Assembly: GCA_022766165.1 (NCBI GenBank)
Contig: QYLO01000034.1
Span: 1-36,371 of the forward strand
Origin: Candidatus Electrothrix gigas
GTDB taxonomy: Bacteria; Desulfobacterota; Desulfobulbia; Desulfobulbales; Desulfobulbaceae
Reading direction: 5' to 3'
Length of the DNA: 36,371 nucleotides
Part shown: one piece after another, positions 32,715 to 36,371 of the stretch
Position numbering within the stretch: the first letter of the stretch is position 1
How the letters are laid out: each line of letters opens with the position of its first letter
Translations under genes and position numbers: made by a program
The notes under the pieces: model-generated
What the model was told of the DNA's origin: nothing
Seen by the model: the letters and a program-made list of their open reading frames with translations, nothing else
The model's database searches: none

Positions 32715-32969
32715 TCATGAAGAAACAAGCTTCACTGCAATCCACGGAATGACTACAAAGAAAAATGTCAGCAGCTTGTAGAGTCCGAGAGATGTATAGA
32801 GGAGCTGACTCACAAAGGACTCTGGTACATTGAAGAGCTTGCTGTGCATTTTCAGTATCAGTGACCTGAAAGATATGACTACGATAAACATCAAGGTCAT
32901 GATGCTTACATTGATGAGCATGCACCAAAAGAGGATGTTTTCAAGTGTGGCTAGATTTGTATGTAACAT
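32715..32969 (-). CDS. Two-helix membrane protein (DUF6868-like)
   Basis: The 84-residue product has two hydrophobic helices, ~14-34 (W-C-M-L-I-N-V-S-I-M-T-L-M-F-I-V-V-I-S-F) and ~62-82 (L-L-T-F-F-F-V-V-I-P-W-I-A-V-K-L). The W-C-x-x-I-N pattern in the first and L-x-Y-x-x-L-G-L-Y-K-L before the second are the recognisable features of DUF6868. AAGGAAT precedes the ATG. The 38-base gap to the DUF294 gene indicates an operon. It may be a further membrane subunit of, or regulator interface for, the Na+/solute symporter. That is context only. Confidence 0.7.
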   Translation of the reverse strand: MLHTNLATLENILFWCMLINVSIMTLMFIVVISFRSLILKMHSKLFNVPESFVSQLLYTSLGLYKLLTFFFVVIPWIAVKLVSS

Positions 32970-33370
32970 ATATTCCTTATCTGAGATAAAAGTTTACTTA
33001 ACACAGGCCCGTGACATGTTTTTCCGGCCAGTGGATTAATTGTTTGATTTTGATGGCTACGTAAAAAACCTACATAGCTAACAGCCTAAAATTATTATAG
33101 TATAATTCATTTTATTGTTGACTTTTACTAATTTTTATAATGAGTTTTGATAAATTTCAAATGTTTACCAACAGCATGATTTTATCCTGCATCTATTGTC
33201 GGGCAGTGAGTCAAAATCAATATGAAGCTGTTGTAAGGTTTTCAGAATATCTGCATTCGTGAGGCATCATATTCTTATAAATTGAGCAACATTGCAAGCA
33301 TTAAAAAAATATTTATTTTCTTTTGACACCCCGCTGACTTTTTGATATTCCTTGAGAAAGGAGGAAAATT
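32970..33370. other. AT-rich intergenic region before the Trypco1 gene
   Basis: No gene seen. It separates the minus-strand symporter-associated operon from the plus-strand conflict operon and therefore marks the island boundary. A candidate promoter lies at 33323-33351. A weaker TATAAT at 33136-33141 has a poor -35 (TTGTTG, 15-base spacer). Confidence 0.45.
33323..33351 (+). promoter_or_regulatory. Candidate promoter of the Trypco1-protease-STAND operon
   Basis: TTGACA (33323-33328), 17-base spacer, TATTCC (33346-33351). The start point would fall near 33358, just at the AAAGGAGG ribosome site (33357-33364), giving a very short leader. The perfect -35 makes it attractive but the -10 is weak. 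Confidence 0.4.
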
Positions 33371-33691
33371 ATGGCAATCAAGCTTATTGAAATGGAAGAC
33401 GGCCTGTTGGTCGAGGTTGAAATGCCGGAAGATCAGGTTGATCAGATTTCCGGCGGTGTGACAGATCATGTGGATACAGCTATTGATACGGTGCGTCCTA
33501 TTCTGCTCAAGGCCTGTCGGCCTGTGATTTCAGTCTGGGACGAACTGAACAAGGAAATGTGTATTGACAACGTGGAGGTGGAACTCCAGCTCGGTTTTTC
33601 AGCCGAGGGTTCTGTTTTTCTCGCCAAGGCCAAAGGCAACGCCAACCTGAATATCAAGCTATCTATCTCGCCCAAGGCCGAGGAAAGCTGA
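33371..33691 (+). CDS. Trypsin-co-occurring domain 1 (Trypco1) protein
   Basis: The 106-residue product opens with A-I-K-L-I-E-M-E-D-G-L-L-V-E-V-E-M-P and ends with V-E-V-E-L-Q-L-G-F-S-A-E-G-S-V-F-L-A-K-A-K-G-N-A-N-L-N-I-K-L, the beta-alpha-beta pattern of the Trypco1 (CU044_2847-like) domain described beside trypsin-like proteases in NTP-dependent conflict systems. No catalytic residues or membrane segments are seen. It is likely an adaptor, sensor or protease substrate. Here it is immediately upstream of a trypsin-like protein, fitting the name. A strong AAAGGAGG lies 6 bases before the ATG, and an intrinsic terminator follows the stop codon. Confidence 0.78.
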   Translation: MAIKLIEMEDGLLVEVEMPEDQVDQISGGVTDHVDTAIDTVRPILLKACRPVISVWDELNKEMCIDNVEVELQLGFSAEGSVFLAKAKGNANLNIKLSISPKAEES

Positions 33692-33702
33692 GACAGGGCA
33701 AG

Positions 33703-33730
33703 GCCCGGTGGAAAACGCCGGGCTTTTTTT
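33703..33730 (+). terminator. Strong intrinsic terminator inside the operon
   Basis: An 8-bp stem (GCCCGGTG with CGCCGGGC, one G-T pair) closed by a GAAAA loop occupies 33703-33723 and is followed by seven T (33724-33730). It lies 12 bases after the Trypco1 stop and ~48 bases before the protease start, so most transcripts should end here unless antiterminated. Confidence 0.85.
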
Positions 33731-33777
33731 GGGCATCTGCAATGTGTTGATATCGAACTCGGACGGAAGATAAGAAA

Positions 33778-35502
33778 ATGGCAATTGACAACCAGGCAGT
33801 CTTTCTCTTGACCGGTGCGGAGCCGAGCCGAAAAAAGGCCTTTGGCACTGGCTTTGCTATGGCGTATGAAGACGGACAGCTTTATCTTCTCACCTGCGCC
33901 CATGTGTTGGACCAGCTCAGCGACAAGGTCAGAGTGAGCGGGCACGAAGCCGAGGCTGAGATTATGGCTAAGGGCGGGGCTGATAGCATTGATCTGGCCT
34001 TGCTCCGCATTCCCTGTGAGGACTCACCGCCCTTGTTGAACCGTACTGCAAAGGGGCAGGCGGAGAAAAAGTTCCATATCTGCGGCTACGGCCCCTTTGC
34101 CGGGGCCAAGGACAACTATGTGCTTCGGGATATTGAGGGCAGGCTGGGCAAATCCATCGCTTTTGAATCACCAGGGAGTGGTCGGGTCGAAGCCTGGGAT
34201 CTCCATGTTGATGATGACGATTTTTCCCGGCTTCAGGGCGGCTACAGCGGTTCGCCGCTTTGTGATGAACAAGGACGATTGCTTGCGGTGGTCAGTCACA
34301 AGATCGGCAATGAAGGCCAACGCGGTCATGCTGTGGCTGTTGCCAATTTGCAGACCCTTTACCCGGAAATTGAACAGCTGATTCCCGGCTTTTTCGATTT
34401 GAACGATGATCCCCCTGATGTCGATACCCGTATTGAACAGGCTATGATGCAGTTGTCGGTCCGGGTAATGGAGATTTTTGCGGTTATGCCCAGGATCGGG
34501 CAGGAATTTGATCGGATGAAGAAGGAAGGGATCGGTCCGGAAGACGAAAAAATCTTTGAGACCATCAAGGCTTTTGTTGAGAAGACCCTGACAGCTGAAG
34601 ACCTGACACAGTTTTTCAACGACTTGGACAGCAGGGAACAGCGTGTCCAAGCCGGGCCGAACTATAAAGAACTGGCAACCGACCTTCTGCGGGACAGCTG
34701 TGTCGTGCTCTGTCTCGGTCAGGAAACTTCTCATTTTCTCGGCAATGAGGCCCCGCCTCCTTCAACAGCGCAGATCATCGACAGTCTGGCGGAAACTCAG
34801 GGGACAACTATCTCTCTTTCCGCCCTGTGCGAGGAAAAGCTGATCTTGGACAAGAGCCGTTTGAAACTGACTAACAGAATTCGCAATCTGCTCAAACCGG
34901 GCGAGGCAGCACAGATTTCTCTCTACAAACTGCTCGCTGAGAGCGAGAAGCCCTTTCTCGTTATTTCCGCTGCCTACGATAACCTGCTGGAGCAGAGCCT
35001 CCTTGAGGAACGGCGCAAGTTCGTGGTGATTTATCCAGATATGAATAAGGATAAATACCTGTTGCGCTATTCTGATCAGGAGCAGACAATCGACTGTACA
35101 CGGGAAGATATCTCGCACCGCAAACCGTTGGAGAACGGATATACGGTTGTCTATCGGCTGCGCGGCGGCTTTATTGATCAGGATCAGGAAAATCTTCTTT
35201 TGTCCGAGCGGGATTATTTCAGCTTCAGCAGGGTCAAAAAGAAATTTCCCGAGTATATCGCTATTAAACTGCAGAATTACGCGCTCTGGTTCCTGGGCCA
35301 TCATCCAGAGAGCTGGGAGGAACGTTTGCTGATCAAGTCCTTGCAGGATCTTCGCCAAGAAAAGGCGGCCCCGTCCCTTGTGGTTCAGGAAGGCGTATCC
35401 GATTTTGCCCGTGCATTCTGGGAGGACAGCGATGTCAAAGAGGTCCATGACCTTGCGCTCAAGGATTTTGTTCAGGAACTGATTAAGGAGGTTGCCGCAT
35501 GA
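33778..35502 (+). CDS. Trypsin-like serine protease fused to a degenerate SIR2-like domain
   Basis: The 574-residue product begins with a chymotrypsin-fold protease (1-205) carrying an intact triad: His42 in T-C-A-H-V-L-D, Asp72 in S-I-D-L-A-L-L-R-I, and Ser157 in G-G-Y-S-G-S-P-L. A helical connector (~215-290) follows. Residues ~296-505 resemble the SIR2-like domain of STAND-associated proteins: V-V-L-C-L-G, later K-P-F-L-V-I-S-A-A-Y-D-N-L-L-E, V-V-Y-R-L-R-G-G-F, and S-E-R-D-Y-F-S-F. The NAD-hydrolysing residues are changed: Thr-Asn before Tyr-Asp is Ala398-Ala399, and the usual His-Gly is Arg462-Gly. NADase activity is therefore doubtful. The 3' end overlaps the NTPase gene by 4 bases (ATGA). 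There is no signal peptide, so action is cytoplasmic. A proteolytically active effector is inferred. Confidence 0.75.
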   Translation: MAIDNQAVFLLTGAEPSRKKAFGTGFAMAYEDGQLYLLTCAHVLDQLSDKVRVSGHEAEAEIMAKGGADSIDLALLRIPCEDSPPLLNRTAKGQAEKKFHICGYGPFAGAKDNYVLRDIEGRLGKSIAFESPGSGRVEAWDLHVDDDDFSRLQGGYSGSPLCDEQGRLLAVVSHKIGNEGQRGHAVAVANLQTLYPEIEQLIPGFFDLNDDPPDVDTRIEQAMMQLSVRVMEIFAVMPRIGQEFDRMKKEGIGPEDEKIFETIKAFVEKTLTAEDLTQFFNDLDSREQRVQAGPNYKELATDLLRDSCVVLCLGQETSHFLGNEAPPPSTAQIIDSLAETQGTTISLSALCEEKLILDKSRLKLTNRIRNLLKPGEAAQISLYKLLAESEKPFLVISAAYDNLLEQSLLEERRKFVVIYPDMNKDKYLLRYSDQEQTIDCTREDISHRKPLENGYTVVYRLRGGFIDQDQENLLLSERDYFSFSRVKKKFPEYIAIKLQNYALWFLGHHPESWEERLLIKSLQDLRQEKAAPSLVVQEGVSDFARAFWEDSDVKEVHDLALKDFVQELIKEVAA

Positions 35503-36188
35503 AACCTGTCCAGACCATTCCGAAGCAACCGGAACCCGACTTTGAACCCTATATAGGCCTGCGTCCTTTCCGAGAAAACGAACGGGACCGTTTTTTTGGG
35601 CGTGACCGGGAGATCAGCGTCCTGCTGGATAAAATCCGGGGCAACCGCCTGACTTTGCTGCTGGCGGGCAGCGGTGTGGGCAAGAGTTCCCTGCTCCGGG
35701 CCGGGATCATGCCAGCACTGGCCGGGGATACGGAACTTGTCTATTACCGCAACTGGTCCGCTGCTCCGGGCCCGGCCCTGAAACAGAGCATCAGCGAGCA
35801 TTTCAGGAAAAAGTACAATGCTGCCGGGCTTGCTGAACAGTTTGCAGCCCTTCCGCTCAAGGACATCCTGCGGGCCTGTACCATGTTCAGCACCGGACGC
35901 AAGATTCTGCTCCTGGACCAGTTTGAGGAATTTTTCAATTACCAGCGGTTCCGACCGGAGTTCCGGCCCTTTATTGAAGAACTGAGCGCGGCGGTACTTG
36001 ACAGCGGCATTCCGGTCTCCTTTATCTTTTCCATGCGCGAAGATTTCGCTCTGGAACTCAACGCCTTTAAGCCCTTTCTGCCGGCGGTGTTTGACAACTA
36101 TTTCCGTCTGGAAAAATTGACCCGGGACCAGGCCCGACTGGCCATTGCCGAGCCCCTGAAACTCGATGATCCAGTTTTTTTATCTTGA
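35499..36188 (+). pseudogene. nSTAND1 NTPase, 5' part only (interrupted)
   Basis: STAND NTPases are switch proteins that assemble on ligand sensing. The visible 225 or so residues contain the nSTAND1 entry motif P-Y-I-G-L-R-P-F-R-E-N-E-R-D-R-F-F-G-R-D-R-E-I (17-39). Walker A A-G-S-G-V-G-K-S-S is at 56-64, Walker B K-I-L-L-L-D-Q-F-E-E-F-F at 135-146, and S-M-R-E-D-F at 178-183. The frame runs into F-L-S-stop at 36188 just after D-D-P-V. Members are normally several hundred to more than a thousand residues with winged-helix and repeat sensor domains; those are missing. The sequence beyond no longer fits the gene, pointing to an insertion or rearrangement at ~36170-36185. The ATGA overlap with the protease gene shows translational coupling. 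Confidence 0.8.
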
Positions 36189-36228
36189 CACATTTTCCTC
36201 AAATTTATTCTAAATCAAAATGACTTAA

Positions 36229-36371
36229 TCACCCGGCAGCCCTGTATTGCAATGATGGACTTGCTTCCAATTGACCAAGATCTCTGCCTACCATGTGCTT
36301 TTTCGAGGGAGCCAAAGAAATGACGGATTCTTTTACCTTGGAAGCAAGCTGTTCGAGTGTTTGAGCTGGAT
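36229..36371 (-). CDS. Possible transposase C-terminal fragment (runs off the edge)
   Basis: On the minus strand an open frame enters from the window end and stops at 36229: P-A-Q-T-L-E-Q-L-A-S-K-V-K-E-S-V-I, then S-K-K-H-M-V-G-R-D-L-G-Q-L-E-A-S-P-S-L-Q-Y-R-A-A-G-stop. It has the composition of a transposase C-terminus and lies ~45 bases from where the NTPase gene breaks, as expected for the end of an insertion sequence. I could not recognise the IS family or a terminal inverted repeat with only one end visible. Confidence 0.35.
   Translation of the reverse strand, partial: PAQTLEQLASKVKESVISLAPSKKHMVGRDLGQLEASPSLQYRAAG

Noticed and set aside
33842..33857. Perfect sigma-54-like TTGGCAC-N5-TTGC
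   Set aside because: It lies inside the protease coding sequence and encodes conserved protease residues. A chance match is more likely than a promoter.

Overview
The window looks like a chromosomal segment of a sulfate-reducer-related deltaproteobacterium (Desulfobulbaceae/Desulfobulbales type), possibly a cable bacterium. The reasons are a mixed inventory of a selenocysteine tRNA, a fused SecDF, a eukaryotic-type NADP isocitrate dehydrogenase, the two-subunit Na+/solute symporter with its DUF294/exonuclease/DUF6868 partners, and conflict genes (Trypco1, trypsin-like protease, nSTAND) typical of filamentous or multicellular bacteria. The genus is inference; no rRNA is present.

Left part (1-3.8 kb), accessory and decayed: a fragment of a secreted protein runs head-on into a truncated ilvD at a junction near 122-127. 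An exported protein with eight internal repeats follows (713-2176), then an array of five 18-bp repeats (2282-2393) and a minus-strand toxin-antitoxin-like operon (2478-3726). In that operon the PIN toxin is frameshifted by a 13-bp duplication and the DUF4926 gene by a G homopolymer.

Core part (4-22 kb): a PilT/PilU-like ATPase and a zinc-ribbon/degenerate receiver protein; rpsA and ihfB; a UvrD-type helicase and a small CxxC protein; selC; a stand-alone HPt protein converging on a large hybrid sensor kinase; larB; secDF; a protein of unknown family; comF; icd.

The 22.2-24.3 kb stretch is AT-rich. It holds a two-gene cassette: a ParA ATPase with an N-terminal HsdR-like PD-(D/E)XK domain, and a ParB-N/coiled-coil/Rho-N protein. 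I regard this as one of the two most interesting systems here.

From 24.4 to 33.0 kb lies a Na+/solute symporter module (large and small subunit) and, on the same strand, DUF6868 - cNMP/CBS/DUF294 nucleotidyltransferase - DEDDh exonuclease. The two halves are separated by a plus-strand block with an HU-like protein, a 24-bp degenerate repeat array, a lipoprotein and a Uma2 remnant.

From 33.3 kb to the end is a plus-strand operon, Trypco1 - trypsin-like protease fused to a degenerate SIR2-like domain - nSTAND1 NTPase. An intrinsic terminator lies after the first gene. The NTPase gene is cut off near 36.18 kb, where a possible mobile-element end begins. This is the other prime candidate for an undescribed conflict or defence system.

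A cross-cutting oddity is the abundance of perfect 11-13 bp tandem duplications in spacers (one of them inside the PIN gene) and of 9-bp in-frame triplications in protein linkers.
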